Assembly (NCBI RefSeq): GCF_004764705.1
Contig: NZ_SHLX01000008.1
Coordinates: 124,001 to 188,000 of the forward strand
DNA length: 64,000 bases
Direction of reading: 5' to 3'
DNA from: Paenibacillus cymbidii
GTDB taxonomy: Bacteria; Bacillota; Bacilli; Paenibacillales; NBRC-103111
Shown one piece after another: positions 37,143 to 47,058 of the stretch. The notes beneath the pieces are model-generated. The model was not told the origin of the DNA, ran no database searches, and saw nothing but the letters and a program-made list of their open reading frames with translations. Position numbers and translations under genes: made by a program. The first letter of the stretch is position 1. Each line of letters opens with the position of its first letter.

Positions 37143-38483
37143 TTATGATGCCCCTTGCAATGCCGTTTCGTCCGCGCTTTCTTCCGGCGCCGTACGGATG
37201 ACGGTAATGCGCGAAATGCGGAGATGGTCCACCTCGGCGATAATAAACGAAAAGCCGCGGTACATGATTCGCTGGTTTTTGCGCGGCGGCACTTCGACTT
37301 GCGAATACATCCAGCCGCCGATCGTATCGTGATCCTCCGACTCGATATCGAGCTGGAAGTAATCGTTCACTTCGTCAATGTGCAGCAGCCCGTCGATCGA
37401 GAAGCTGCCGTCTTCGACCAGCTCGATCGGAGCGCGTCCCTTATCGAACTCGTCATGGATTTCGCCGACGATCTCCTCGAGAATGTCCTCGACCGTCACC
37501 AGACCCGACGTCCCGCCGTATTCGTCGATGAGCAGCGCCACTTCCGTGCGCTTCTTCTGCATCAGCCGCAGCAGCGAGCTGATCGGCATCGACTCCGGTA
37601 CGCTCATCAGCGGACGGGCGATGCGGCGAATGTCGTCGAGCCCTTTGCGCGCCTTGAGCAAATCTTTAATATGAATGTAACCGATAATATTGTCCTTATC
37701 GGGATCGCACAGCGGATAACGCGTATGGACGCCGTTCGTCGCCACTTCGAGAATGTGTTCGAACGGATCGGCCGCATAGAAGCAAACCAGCTCCGTCCGC
37801 GGAATCATAATCTCGCGGGCATTCGTTTCGGCGAACTCGAATACGTTGTTGACCAGCGTCAGCTCCGTGTTGTCGATCAGGCCGCTCTTGTGGCTTTCGT
37901 GCATGAGCAGCTTGATTTCCTCCTCGGAGTGCACGTCCTCGTGATCGCCTTCCGGCTCGATGCCGGATTTGCGCAGCAGCCAGTTGGAGGCGCCGTTCAA
38001 AACAACGATCAGCGGGTACATCACTTTGTGAAACACGACCATCGGAATCGACGCGATCAGCGTAATTTGCTCCGACTTGCGAATGGCGTACGTCTTCGGA
38101 TACTGTTCGCCGATCGTAATGTGAAACGCGGTGATGATCGTAAAGCCGATAAGGAACGAAATGACGTGCATCAATGTTTCCGGCATGTCGAAACGGGACA
38201 GCAGCGGCTTCAGCATTGCGGCCACCGCCGGCTCCCCGACCCAGCCGAGTCCCAGCGAAGTAAGCGTAATCCCCAGTTGGCAGGCGGATAAATAGGCGTT
38301 CAAATTACCGACAATACGGCTTGCATATTTCGCGGCGAATCTGCGTTCCTGTACGAGCGCGTCAATGCGGCTTGTTCTCACCTTCACCATGGCGAACTCC
38401 GCGGCGACGAAAAATCCGTTCAAAACGACAAGAATCAACACGATGATAATGCTTAACCATATCGGTAACGGGTCACTACCCAA
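37143..38483 (-). CDS. CNNM/CorC-HlyC family membrane protein with CBS domains
   Basis: 446 aa from TTG 38483. N-terminal CNNM/DUF21 domain with about four membrane helices (residues 7-200, starting LSIIIVLILVVLNGFFVAAE), two CBS domains (about 215-335: IMIPRTELVCFYAAD, VALLIDEYGGTSGLVTVEDI) and a C-terminal transporter-associated CorC/HlyC domain (about 350-430). Relatives such as B. subtilis YhdP/YugS/MpfA act in Mg2+ export; the older hemolysin label is not supported. Ribosome site is weak at the TTG (AGGGAA close by, GGAGG 15 nt away), so the start is the least certain part. Confidence 0.9.
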   Translation of the reverse strand: MGSDPLPIWLSIIIVLILVVLNGFFVAAEFAMVKVRTSRIDALVQERRFAAKYASRIVGNLNAYLSACQLGITLTSLGLGWVGEPAVAAMLKPLLSRFDMPETLMHVISFLIGFTIITAFHITIGEQYPKTYAIRKSEQITLIASIPMVVFHKVMYPLIVVLNGASNWLLRKSGIEPEGDHEDVHSEEEIKLLMHESHKSGLIDNTELTLVNNVFEFAETNAREIMIPRTELVCFYAADPFEHILEVATNGVHTRYPLCDPDKDNIIGYIHIKDLLKARKGLDDIRRIARPLMSVPESMPISSLLRLMQKKRTEVALLIDEYGGTSGLVTVEDILEEIVGEIHDEFDKGRAPIELVEDGSFSIDGLLHIDEVNDYFQLDIESEDHDTIGGWMYSQVEVPPRKNQRIMYRGFSFIIAEVDHLRISRITVIRTAPEESADETALQGAS

Positions 38484-38640
38484 ACCGTTCCCTATCTTCC
38501 TCCGCAGAGGCCGATAGGTGCACCTCCCTTATGAGTTGGAATGAAATCAAACCTTTTTAAGCTGATTACAATTATAGGGGCAGAGCAGGCATGCGGTCAA
38601 ATGAGCCGTCCGGCAAAAAACGCGCCGACGAGCCGGTTGC

Positions 38641-38674
38641 AAAAAGCCCGCTGCGCCTTGCGGCACAAGCGGGC
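38641..38674 (-). terminator. Rho-independent terminator of fur
   Basis: Minus strand GCCCGCTTGTGCC / GGCGCAGCGGGC stem followed by TTTTTGC, 11 bp past the fur stop. Confidence 0.75.
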
Positions 38675-38684
38675 AAAGTCCCGG

Positions 38685-39146
38685 TCAGCTCTCGTCCTGC
38701 TTCTTCTCCTTGTTGTTGCAGCGGTGGCAAATGCCCTGGAAATCGAGCCGGTGATCGATGACGCGGAAATTGAAATCCCGCTCCAGCCGTTCTTCCAGCG
38801 GCAACAGCCAGTCGTCCATAATTTCATCGACTGAACCGCACTGCACGCAGATCAAATGATGGTGATGATGATGAGAATTATCGCTGCGCAAATCGTAACG
38901 CGCCACGCCGTCGCCAAAATTCATCTTCTCCAGCACATGCATTTCGCTGAGCAGCTCGAGCGTACGGTATACGGTGGCAAGTCCGATCTCCGGCGCCTTG
39001 TCCTTCACCAGCATAAACACGTCCTCGGCGCTCAAATGGTCCTCTTCGTTCTCGAGCAGCACGCGAACGGTTGCCTCCCGCTGCGGGGTGAGCTTAAAGC
39101 CCTGCGATTGCAATTGTTGCTTGATCTTTTCTATCCGCGCTTCCAT
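38685..39146 (-). CDS. fur: Ferric uptake regulator family repressor Fur
   Basis: 153 aa from ATG 39146 with AGGGGGAAAAGG upstream; the longer frame has no ribosome site. Winged-helix N-terminus (KLTPQREATVRVLLENEEDH) and C-terminal metal domain with a run of six His, and two CxxC zinc sites (CVQC, CHRC). The synteny with yqzK-xerD supports Fur itself rather than PerR or Zur. A clear sigma-A promoter precedes it; no obvious Fur box was recognised beside it. Confidence 0.92.
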   Translation of the reverse strand: MEARIEKIKQQLQSQGFKLTPQREATVRVLLENEEDHLSAEDVFMLVKDKAPEIGLATVYRTLELLSEMHVLEKMNFGDGVARYDLRSDNSHHHHHHLICVQCGSVDEIMDDWLLPLEERLERDFNFRVIDHRLDFQGICHRCNNKEKKQDES

Positions 39147-39203
39147 CCTTTTCCCCCTAACAGCCGCCGCTCGAAAGTGCCCATCTGACGCACATTTGTT
39201 TCC

Positions 39204-39233
39204 ATTATAGGGCGTCAGCCGAGACAAAGTCAA
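39204..39233 (-). promoter_or_regulatory. Sigma-A promoter of fur
   Basis: Minus strand TTGACT (39233-39228), 18-nt spacer, TATAAT (39209-39204), about 55-60 nt before the fur ATG. Confidence 0.75.
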
Positions 39234-39267
39234 ACGTTTTCAGGCAAGACCCCGTACCGCGAGTCGC

Positions 39268-41109
39268 TTACGACGCTGCATCTTCGGCAGATTTGGCGCA
39301 TATGTCCAGCGGCAGCCGCAGCGTCATCCGGGTTCCCGCCCCGGCATCGCTGTCGAACGCATACGCCGATTCGGCGCCGTAGTACATTCGCGTGCGCGTC
39401 ACCACGTTGCGCAAGCCGAATAAATCCTTGTCTCCCTTGAGGTTGGTCGAAATGCCTTCCGCCGCCTGCTCCCACGCTTCATCCAGCTTCGAGCGGATAT
39501 ACATCAGCTTGTCCGTGCCCATGCCTGCGCCGTTGTCGCTCACTTCCAGCACAAGCCGTTCCGCTTCGAGACGGGAGGCGATCACCAACTCGCCGCCGCC
39601 GGTTTGTTTCTCCAGCCCGTGCAGCACGGCGTTTTCGACCAGCGGCTGCAGCAGCAGCTTCAGCACGTGGTACGGCTTGCTCTCCTCGGCAATGTCGAAA
39701 CGCACGACAAAATGATCCAGGAACCGCAGCTGCTGCACTTTGATGTAGTACTGCAGATGCTCGATCGTTTCGGCGACGCTGAACGATTCGTTGCCTTTGT
39801 TCAGGCTGAGCCGGAAAAACTTCGACAGGTTCAGAACCATGTCGCTGATTTCGTCGGCTTCGTAATTTTTGGCCGCCCAGTAGATCGAATCGAGCGTGTT
39901 GTACAAAAAGTGCGGATTGATTTGCGACTGCAAAAATTTGATTTCCATTTTGGACAGCAGCAGCTGCTTTTCGTAATGGTCGCGAATAAGCGTCTTCTGG
40001 TTTTCGGCCAGCTTGTTGAACGATTCGACGACGTAGCCGAGTTCGTCCACCCGCTTTTCTTCCAGTTGGATCGCGTAATGGCCGGTGCGCAGCTGCTTCA
40101 TCCCGTAAGCGAGCTTGCGCAGCGGAGCGGAGATGCCGCGATAAACGATCCACGAAATCATTACCGCCAGCACAAGACTGACCGCAAGAATGCCGTACGT
40201 ATACGCCTTCAGCGTGTCGGTGTGGCGGCGAATTTCCCGCAGCGGCTGCTCCATCAGCAGCGACCAGCCGGCATACTTGGATTTGACGCTGATTGTGACC
40301 ATGTCCGTGTCCGTTCCCGCCGCCTTGCGGATCGTTGTCGTCTCCCCGTCGCTCATGCCCGGCAATCGATCGCCGGGCCCGGTACCCGCAATCAGCCCCC
40401 CATCGTTGCCGAAAAAGAATATGTTCGTTTGTGGCGATGGCAGCAGCGGTTTGGCCAGCTCGACGAGCGAGCTTTTTTTGATCGATACGACCAGCAGGCT
40501 GGGGTTGATAATCGTGCGGTTGTACGGATCCATTGTCCGGACCAGGTGAACGCTGTCCGCGTCCAAATACGATTCCCCCGGCTTCGGCGAATAGTAGATC
40601 GTACCGCCTCCCGATTCCATCAACTGGCGATACCACAGCTGCTTCTCCGCGCCTTCCGGCAGCTTGCGCCCGCCGTCCTTGGTCGAAATGACGGTGCGCG
40701 ACGGCATATGAATGACGGCGATCTGATCGATCATCAAATTGACGCTCGTCATGCTGGTCAGTTGGTCCATCACTTGCGCGAACTGGACGTATGCCTGTTT
40801 GCCGGGCACCTTGCCTACCGCTTGCAGCGTTGTGTTGATATTCATGTCGAAGGCGATCAGCGTCGACAGCTGTTCAATATTTTGCAGCGTCGAGTCGACG
40901 TAGTCGGCCATCGTATGCAGCGCGCCTTCCGACCGCTGGCTTGTCTGGTCCTGCACGATTGCCTGCGACTTGGCGATGGCGAACAGGCTCAGGGCCGCAA
41001 GCGGGAGTAAAATCAACAGGAAATACCAGGTCAGCCGAATTTGAATATAGCCGGCCGCAAGCTTGCGCAGCTTCGGCAACAGGTTGCGGATCGTTCCATG
41101 GATGTTCAC
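39268..41109 (-). CDS. Sensor histidine kinase, YesM family
   Basis: 613 aa from GTG 41109 with GGAGGAGG 9 nt upstream. Membrane helix at about 26-48, extracellular dCache-like sensor domain (about 50-300), second helix (about 302-322), HAMP (LRKLAYGMKQLRTGHY), His_kinase domain with phospho-acceptor LQSQINPHFLYNTLDSIYW and HATPase domain (NAVLHGL, SDNGAGM, GLRNV). Such kinases normally pair with an AraC-type response regulator beside a sugar importer. Here no regulator follows; the only one in the window lies 21 kb away at 62.3-63.9 kb. Last gene of a three-gene operon with the solute-binding protein and esterase genes. Confidence 0.9.
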   Translation of the reverse strand: MNIHGTIRNLLPKLRKLAAGYIQIRLTWYFLLILLPLAALSLFAIAKSQAIVQDQTSQRSEGALHTMADYVDSTLQNIEQLSTLIAFDMNINTTLQAVGKVPGKQAYVQFAQVMDQLTSMTSVNLMIDQIAVIHMPSRTVISTKDGGRKLPEGAEKQLWYRQLMESGGGTIYYSPKPGESYLDADSVHLVRTMDPYNRTIINPSLLVVSIKKSSLVELAKPLLPSPQTNIFFFGNDGGLIAGTGPGDRLPGMSDGETTTIRKAAGTDTDMVTISVKSKYAGWSLLMEQPLREIRRHTDTLKAYTYGILAVSLVLAVMISWIVYRGISAPLRKLAYGMKQLRTGHYAIQLEEKRVDELGYVVESFNKLAENQKTLIRDHYEKQLLLSKMEIKFLQSQINPHFLYNTLDSIYWAAKNYEADEISDMVLNLSKFFRLSLNKGNESFSVAETIEHLQYYIKVQQLRFLDHFVVRFDIAEESKPYHVLKLLLQPLVENAVLHGLEKQTGGGELVIASRLEAERLVLEVSDNGAGMGTDKLMYIRSKLDEAWEQAAEGISTNLKGDKDLFGLRNVVTRTRMYYGAESAYAFDSDAGAGTRMTLRLPLDICAKSAEDAAS

Positions 41110-41137
41110 ATTCGGCCGCCTCCTCCTTCGTCTCCCG

Positions 41138-42658
41138 TCAATTCCCGCCCGTCCGGCCCGCCGCCCGCCACCATTCGTTCACCTCGCCGGTAATTTCGTC
41201 GCCTCCGGCTTCCTTCCACTTCTTCACGAACGAATCGAATTCGCCGAGCGGACTTAAGCCGGCGACGATTTTCGTAAACGTCTCTTCCTGCAGCTTCGTC
41301 AGCTTCACCAGATGTTTGCCCATCGCGGGCGTTGGCGGGCCGCCGAACCGATTCGGCATCAGGTTGGCGTCAATTTGCCGCACATTGTCGTAAAGCCGGT
41401 ATTGCGCGCCGAGCGCTTCCAGCCGGTTCTTCGTAATGAGCGGGTCGGCAATGTCGGCGAGCGCGCCGTAAATGCCGCGGTAGCCTTGCTTCGAATGCGC
41501 TTCGAAATTGATCCGCAGCTTGCCGTCCGCTTCCGCTTGCCAGACGTCGTTCTCGAAGCCGAGCTTCAGCGTCTTGAACCCGGGGCCGGCGATAAAATCG
41601 AGCAGCTTGACGACGTCCTCGGCGCGGCGGCTTTTGATCGGCACCACATTGTAGGAACGGACGACGGCAATTTCGTACACGCCTTTGCCTCCGGGTCCGA
41701 CGGGATATTCGAGCGGCACCCAGACGGCCGACGGATCGTTTTTCGCGCTCTGGGCGATATACGACCGGGTATCGGACCAGGCCGCCGAATAAAGGCCGAC
41801 TTTGCCCGTCGCCACCTTGTCGCCGAGCACCTCGATCGTGTTCAGCGGAAATTCCGGATCGAGAATGTCGCGTTCGTACAAGTCGTGCAAATACGCCAGC
41901 GCCTGTTTCATTTCCGGCAAAATGCCGGCATAAGCCAGCTTGCCGTCGCGTTCGTACCAGGCGTTCATCTGCGTGCCGAACGCGCCGAGAAACGGCGACG
42001 TGCGCCCGAACCGTTCGACGATCGACAAGCCGTACGTGTCGTCGATGCCATTGCCGTCCGGATCGTTCCTGGCGAACGCCTCCATTACTTTCGTATATTC
42101 GGCAATCGTGCGCGGCGGCTGCAAGCCAAGCTTGTCCAGCCAATCCTTGCGCACGTAGACGATTTCCGTGCCTTGCACTTCGTTGAGGCTTGGAATCGCA
42201 TAAATGCTGCCGTCGACGGTCACGTTGTCCCAGGCTTCCTGCGGGATGTACTTCTTCAGGTTGGCGCCATACTTGTCGATCGCGTCGTTAAGCGGCGTCA
42301 GCGCCTGCTGGTTGACATAGTTCATGAACCACGAAGGGTTGCTCGTATTAAGCAGATCGGGCGGTTCTCCCGAAGTCATGATGACGTTCAGCCGCTCGTC
42401 ATAGCCGTTCAGCGGCGGAAGCGTCACGTTGACCCGAACGCCGGTGTTTTTTTCGATGTAATCGAGGTAGGGGTTGGCGTTTTCGTCCATGCCCGCCGGG
42501 AACGTTTGGCCGAGGCTGTTGACGACGATGCGAATCGCCGCACTCCCCTCGCCCGCCGCTTCGTTCCGTCCGTTTCCGCCGGAGCCGGGGCTGCAGCCGG
42601 AGACGATGAAGCCCGCGGCAACAAACAGTATGACGGTTTTGGCCCAGCGCCTCTTCAT
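41138..42658 (-). CDS. Extracellular solute-binding lipoprotein of a carbohydrate ABC importer
   Basis: 506 aa. Signal peptide with lipobox GFIVSGC. LplA-like binding protein: RIVVNSLGQTFPAGMDENAN, PDLLNTSNPSWFMNYVNQQA, YAIPSLNEVQGTEIVYVRKD, and the C-terminal motif FDSFVKKWKEAGGDEITGEV also found in the second such protein (48480-50015). No permease accompanies it; it may share the LplB/LplC permeases encoded at 50.1-52.0 kb or feed the adjacent histidine kinase. Confidence 0.9.
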   Translation of the reverse strand: MKRRWAKTVILFVAAGFIVSGCSPGSGGNGRNEAAGEGSAAIRIVVNSLGQTFPAGMDENANPYLDYIEKNTGVRVNVTLPPLNGYDERLNVIMTSGEPPDLLNTSNPSWFMNYVNQQALTPLNDAIDKYGANLKKYIPQEAWDNVTVDGSIYAIPSLNEVQGTEIVYVRKDWLDKLGLQPPRTIAEYTKVMEAFARNDPDGNGIDDTYGLSIVERFGRTSPFLGAFGTQMNAWYERDGKLAYAGILPEMKQALAYLHDLYERDILDPEFPLNTIEVLGDKVATGKVGLYSAAWSDTRSYIAQSAKNDPSAVWVPLEYPVGPGGKGVYEIAVVRSYNVVPIKSRRAEDVVKLLDFIAGPGFKTLKLGFENDVWQAEADGKLRINFEAHSKQGYRGIYGALADIADPLITKNRLEALGAQYRLYDNVRQIDANLMPNRFGGPPTPAMGKHLVKLTKLQEETFTKIVAGLSPLGEFDSFVKKWKEAGGDEITGEVNEWWRAAGRTGGN

Positions 42659-42695
42659 CTCCCGACTCCCCTTTCGCGTTCCGTATCACGCTCTT

Positions 42696-43787
42696 TTAGC
42701 CGCCAACGATTTCCTTGAGCACCGGCGTCAGCCCATCGGCCATGCGCAGAAAGCCGAGATCGGTCGGATGAACGCCGTCCACCGTGCATTCTTCCGCCCC
42801 GTCCCCGAGCAGCAAGTCGCCGTCATAAAAATAAATGTTGCCGTCGCCCGCCTGCCGTCTGCGCTCGACCTCGCCTTGCTGGATTCGCTTGCGCTCTTCG
42901 TGCGTCCGCGCTCCTTCCGGATTGAACGCATCGTGCGAATAGGTGATCCGCGACACGATAAGAATCGGCGTCAGCGGATGCTTCTCGCGGTAGATCGATA
43001 CGAAGTCGGGCAGCGTCTTCGCCAGCAGCTCCGTCGAAACGCAGTTGGCTTCGTAGTCGAGCACGAAGCACGCCGGATCGGCAATTTGCGCGCACAGCCG
43101 GGCGAGCTCGGGTTCGCCCTTGCCGCTGCCGGAGAAGCCGAGATTGACAAATTCCAGGTTGATGCGCCGCGACATAATATTCGGATACGCCATGCCCGGA
43201 CGCATCGCGCAGCCGCCTTGCGTAATGGACGTGCCGTAGATGACGATTTTGCGCTCGTTGTCGTAGGCGGGCGGCGATGCGACGATTGCCCCGGGGTCAA
43301 GCCCAATCCATACTTCCTCCACGCCCTGGTAAAGCGGCATATTCAGCGTCACCAGTCGGGTGCGGCGCTCGTGATCGGCGAACAGGACGCATTCGTATTC
43401 CGTCAGTTGGTGATTGTAGCGGGTCGTGCTGCAATACCGGTTGTCGATGTAGCAATCGAAGCCGCATTGCCCCGTGGCCGGCATATGATACATGTTCGCC
43501 GGACCGGCCAGCTTCACTTTGAGCGACAGTTTGCCCGTATTCGTCAGGAAACGAATTTGGCCGCCCGCGGTACAGTTCGCCAATTGATCGACCGCATCCG
43601 GAATCGTCCATTCCGGTTTGGACGGCAGCCGGCGATAACGCGCTTCTTCGCGCAACCAGCCGAAGCCGGAGATCTGAAACGGCTGCTCCTGCGGCGAATG
43701 CCACACCACATCGTTTTCCTGCGTCTGCTGCACCCGCATGTTGGCATCCAATTGCGTTGCGTTGACTCCCGAACGTTCCTTCGCCAT
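42696..43787 (-). CDS. SGNH/GDSL-family hydrolase (carbohydrate esterase-like)
   Basis: 363 aa from ATG 43787 with GGAGG 8 nt upstream. An N-terminal jelly-roll domain (about 20-165, FGWLREEARYRRLPSKPEW) precedes an SGNH domain: block I YGTSITQGG (nucleophile Ser), block II Gly in LGFSGSGKGEPE, block III in DYEANC, and the catalytic Asp/His in TVDGVHPTDLG. No signal peptide, so a cytoplasmic acetyl- or acyl-esterase acting on imported sugars is likely. First gene of the operon with the binding protein and histidine kinase genes; divergent from the FAD-oxidoreductase operon. Confidence 0.88.
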   Translation of the reverse strand: MAKERSGVNATQLDANMRVQQTQENDVVWHSPQEQPFQISGFGWLREEARYRRLPSKPEWTIPDAVDQLANCTAGGQIRFLTNTGKLSLKVKLAGPANMYHMPATGQCGFDCYIDNRYCSTTRYNHQLTEYECVLFADHERRTRLVTLNMPLYQGVEEVWIGLDPGAIVASPPAYDNERKIVIYGTSITQGGCAMRPGMAYPNIMSRRINLEFVNLGFSGSGKGEPELARLCAQIADPACFVLDYEANCVSTELLAKTLPDFVSIYREKHPLTPILIVSRITYSHDAFNPEGARTHEERKRIQQGEVERRRQAGDGNIYFYDGDLLLGDGAEECTVDGVHPTDLGFLRMADGLTPVLKEIVGG

Positions 43788-43969
43788 GACCGTAGCCTCC
43801 ATCATTTCATCTTATTCCGATTCCGCGCGGCCGCCTAGAGGGCGGATCGATTTCCCAGCCGCACCGCATGCGCCCGATAGCGGATGAATTCGTCCGCTTG
43901 CCGGCTATTCCTGCCGGCTCCGGGAACAGTAGTTATGAGAGTACCAAAAGAAGTCATCGTCCTCCGCTG

Positions 43970-43986
43970 TAGCGCCGCTTTCGCTA
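43970..43986. promoter_or_regulatory. Possible operator: inverted repeat between divergent carbohydrate operons
   Basis: TAGCG-CCGCTTT-CGCTA in the 287-bp gap between the esterase gene (minus) and the oxidoreductase gene (plus), beside TATATTACAAT on the plus strand. Arms are short, so this may be chance. Confidence 0.3.
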
Positions 43987-44074
43987 TATTACAATGGGAA
44001 AAGCGCATCGGTCTACCGCAATTCGGCGGCAGCATCCGATTCATCCGCAAAACCTTTCAGGAGGCGATGAACCG

Positions 44075-45670
44075 TTGGCTCAATCGAACGAACGACAACC
44101 GCAGGAACGCCGCGCCGACATCGCGATTATCGGCGGCGGGACGGGCGGCTGCGCCGCGGCGCTGGCCGCCGCCGAGTCCGGCAAAACCGTCATCATGACC
44201 GAAGAAACCGACTGGATCGGCGGTCAATTGACCAGCCAGGCCGTTCCGCCGGATGAACATCCCTGGATCGAACAATTCGGCTGCACCCGCACCTACCGGC
44301 AATTTCGCGACGGGGTGCGCGATTACTACCGCCGCCTGTTCCCGCTGACAAGCGAAGCCCGTTCGCGCGCCGCGCTCAACCCCGGCAACGGCAGCGTCTC
44401 GCGGCTGTGCCACGAACCGCGCGCGGCGCTTGCCGTGCTGCAGGACATGCTGGCGCCTTATGTTTACAGCGGCCGGCTGACGATCCTGACCCGGCATCGC
44501 GCTGTCGCCGCCTCCGTCGACGGCGACGACATTCGTTCGGTGACGGTGCGTGACGCCGGCACCGGCCTACTGACGACCATCGCCGCGGCGTATTTCCTCG
44601 ACGCGACAGAATGCGGCGACCTGCTGCCGCTCGCCGGGGCGGAATACGTCACCGGCGCCGAATCGTTCGCCGAAACCGGCGAGCCGCACGCGGTACAGGG
44701 CGAGCCGCTGCCGCAGGACATGCAGGGCTTTACGTACTGCTTCGCGATGGATTACATCCCGGGCGAAGACCATACGATCGAACGGCCGGAGCGCTATGAG
44801 TTCTGGCGGCAGTACAAGGCCGATTTTTGGCCGGACAAGCTGCTCAGCTGGACCGGCGTGCGCCCGCATACGCTGGAGCCGGTTACGTACGAACTTTTTG
44901 AAGGAACGGACAAATTTTCGCTGTTCGGCTACCGGCGCATCGTCGACAAGCGCAACTTTGCGGACGGCTTCTACCCCGGCAGCGTTACGCTGGTCAACTG
45001 GCCGCAGAACGATTATTGGCTCGGCTCGGTCATCGACGTCAGCGACGAAGAGCGCGAGCGGCACCTGTACGACGCGAAGCAGCTCAGCTTGTCGCTGCTG
45101 TACTGGCTGCAGACGGAAGCGCCGCGGCCGGACGGCGGCCAGGGCTACCCGGGGCTGCGGCTTCGCAAGGATGTCGTCGGCACCGACGACGGTCTGGCGA
45201 TGTATCCGTATATTCGCGAATCGCGGAGGATCAAGGCCGAATTCACCGTGCTCGAGCAGCACGTGGCTACCGCCTGCCGACCGGACGGCAAAGCGGAAAC
45301 GTTCGACGACTCTGTCGGCATCGGCTGCTATCGAATCGACCTGCACCCCAGCACGGGCAACCGCCACTATATCGACATCTCTTCACTGCCGTTCCAAATT
45401 CCGCTCGGTTGCCTGATTCCGATCCGGCTGAACAACCTGCTGGCCGCCTGCAAGAACATCGGCGTCACGCACATTACGAACGGCTGCTACCGGCTCCATC
45501 CGGTCGAATGGAACATCGGCGAAGCGGCGGGCCACCTGGCCGCAGGCTGCATCGACCGCGGCTTGTCTCCCCGCGGCTTGCGCGGAAGCGAGCCTGAGCT
45601 GCGCGCGTTCCAGCGCCGGCTGACCGCAAGCGGCATCGAGCTCGCCTGGCCGGCGACCCGGCCGGTGTAA
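44075..45670 (+). CDS. FAD-dependent oxidoreductase (FAD_oxidored family)
   Basis: 531 aa from TTG 44075, chosen because AGGAGG lies 10 nt upstream; an ATG in the same spot is out of frame and the longer frame lacks a ribosome site. N-terminal dinucleotide fold DIAIIGGGTGGCAAALAAAE, then ETDWIGGQLTSQ, YFLDATECGDLLPLAGAEYV, and C-terminal GVTHITNGCYRLHPVEWNIG. Members of this family cluster with sugar-degrading genes in Bacteroidetes and Paenibacillaceae; the reaction is not established. It precedes a Gfo/Idh/MocA gene by 38 bp, so two redox steps on one sugar are likely. Confidence 0.85.
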   Translation: MAQSNERQPQERRADIAIIGGGTGGCAAALAAAESGKTVIMTEETDWIGGQLTSQAVPPDEHPWIEQFGCTRTYRQFRDGVRDYYRRLFPLTSEARSRAALNPGNGSVSRLCHEPRAALAVLQDMLAPYVYSGRLTILTRHRAVAASVDGDDIRSVTVRDAGTGLLTTIAAAYFLDATECGDLLPLAGAEYVTGAESFAETGEPHAVQGEPLPQDMQGFTYCFAMDYIPGEDHTIERPERYEFWRQYKADFWPDKLLSWTGVRPHTLEPVTYELFEGTDKFSLFGYRRIVDKRNFADGFYPGSVTLVNWPQNDYWLGSVIDVSDEERERHLYDAKQLSLSLLYWLQTEAPRPDGGQGYPGLRLRKDVVGTDDGLAMYPYIRESRRIKAEFTVLEQHVATACRPDGKAETFDDSVGIGCYRIDLHPSTGNRHYIDISSLPFQIPLGCLIPIRLNNLLAACKNIGVTHITNGCYRLHPVEWNIGEAAGHLAAGCIDRGLSPRGLRGSEPELRAFQRRLTASGIELAWPATRPV

Positions 45671-45708
45671 CATCATCTTTTCCAAACAAACAAGGAGAGT
45701 TGCCTATT

Positions 45709-46770
45709 ATGAACAAAGTACGCATCGCCGTCATCGGCGCCGGCTCCATATCCGACATGCATCTGCGGTCATACCAGAACAACGGGGAAGCGGAGCTTGT
45801 CGCCATCTGCGATCTGAACGAGGAGCGCGCCCGGGCGAAAGCCGACAAATACGGCATCGGCCGCGTCTATACCGATTACAGGGAGCTGCTGGCCAGCGCC
45901 GATATCGACGCGGTGAGCATCTGCACCTGGAACAACAGCCACGCGCCGATCTCCATCGCCGCGCTCGGAGCGGGCAAACACGTGCTGACCGAAAAGCCGC
46001 TGTGCAAAACGGTGGCGGAAGCGCTGGAAGTGGAAGCCGCGGCACTCCGCTCCGGCAAAACGCTGCAGGTCGGCTTCGTCCGCCGCTACGCCTCGAATAC
46101 GGGCATCGTCAAATCGTTCCTCGACAACGGCGAGCTTGGCGACATTTATTATGCCAAAGCTTCCTGCATCCGCAGACTCGGCAATCCGGGCGGCTGGTTT
46201 TCCGACATTGATCGGTCCGGCGGCGGGCCGCTGATCGACGTTGGCGTCCATGTGATCGATCTTTGCTGGTATTTGATGGGACGGCCGAAAGTGAAGTCGA
46301 TTTCCGGCAACACGTACAAGCGGCTCGGCAACCGCGTCAACGTGCGCAACCTTGCCTACTACAAAGCCGCCGACTACGATGCGACGAACAACACGGTTGA
46401 GGATATGGCCAATGCGATGATCCGCTTCGAGAACGGCGCCTCCCTGCTCGTCGACGTCAGCTTCACGCTGCACGCCAAGGAAGATGAACTGACCGTCAAG
46501 CTGTACGGCGACAAAGGCGGCGCGGAGCTCGAGCCGAAGCTTGCCATCGTCACCGAAAAATACGATACCATCCTCAACCTGACACCGCAAATCAACAACC
46601 TGTCGTTCGATTTCGTCGCCGGCTTCCAGGATGAAATCAACCATTTCATCGACGTTTGCCAAGGGCGCAAAGAGACGCTTTCCCCCGTACAGGACGGCGT
46701 CGAAATGATGAAAATTTTGTGCGGCGTTTACGAATCGAGCGAAAAAGGCGAAGAAATTCGCTTCTTGTAA
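45709..46770 (+). CDS. Gfo/Idh/MocA-family oxidoreductase
   Basis: 353 aa from ATG 45709 with AAGGAG upstream (a TTG three codons earlier abuts that site). Rossmann motif RIAVIGAGSISDMHLRSY, conserved Lys in EKPLCKTVAEALE, and active-site region GGGPLIDVGVHVIDLCWYLM. NAD(P)-dependent oxidation or reduction of a sugar or inositol. Second gene of the operon with the FAD-dependent oxidoreductase. Confidence 0.92.
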   Translation: MNKVRIAVIGAGSISDMHLRSYQNNGEAELVAICDLNEERARAKADKYGIGRVYTDYRELLASADIDAVSICTWNNSHAPISIAALGAGKHVLTEKPLCKTVAEALEVEAAALRSGKTLQVGFVRRYASNTGIVKSFLDNGELGDIYYAKASCIRRLGNPGGWFSDIDRSGGGPLIDVGVHVIDLCWYLMGRPKVKSISGNTYKRLGNRVNVRNLAYYKAADYDATNNTVEDMANAMIRFENGASLLVDVSFTLHAKEDELTVKLYGDKGGAELEPKLAIVTEKYDTILNLTPQINNLSFDFVAGFQDEINHFIDVCQGRKETLSPVQDGVEMMKILCGVYESSEKGEEIRFL

Positions 46771-46964
46771 TTGGTGTGGCGCGTGAAGCGCAACCAAGCT
46801 CACGCTTCAGCCGCTGCGCGGAAGGGCTGCTCCGATCGCTTGTAGTTTTCGGATGCCGAGAATCAAATGGGGCCAAGGGAACCAAAGGCGAACGCAGCCT
46901 AATCACCCGAAGCCGCTTTCTTACAGGAAGCGCTCCGCTTCTCCAGAGCAGCGCTTCCGCTTCG

Positions 46965-47058
46965 CTGCTTCGTAAACGAGCGGTACTCGCACGCTGTTGC
47001 AAAGAGCAAACCCTGACGAGCCGCCCCCTGAGTGGCCCGACTGATTGCTCGGCAACCC
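46965..47058 (-). repeat. Extension of repeat copy 4, shared with copy 1
   Basis: Its complement closely follows 11600-11700: GGTTGCCGAGCAATC, GGGCCAC, AGGGGGCGGCTCG, then CGCTCGTT. Shows that copies 1 and 4 derive from the same longer element. Confidence 0.65.

Noticed and set aside
37143..38483. Hemolysin annotation for the CBS-domain membrane protein
   Set aside because: Historic family name only; the CNNM, CBS and CorC/HlyC domain order points to a Mg2+ transport-related role.
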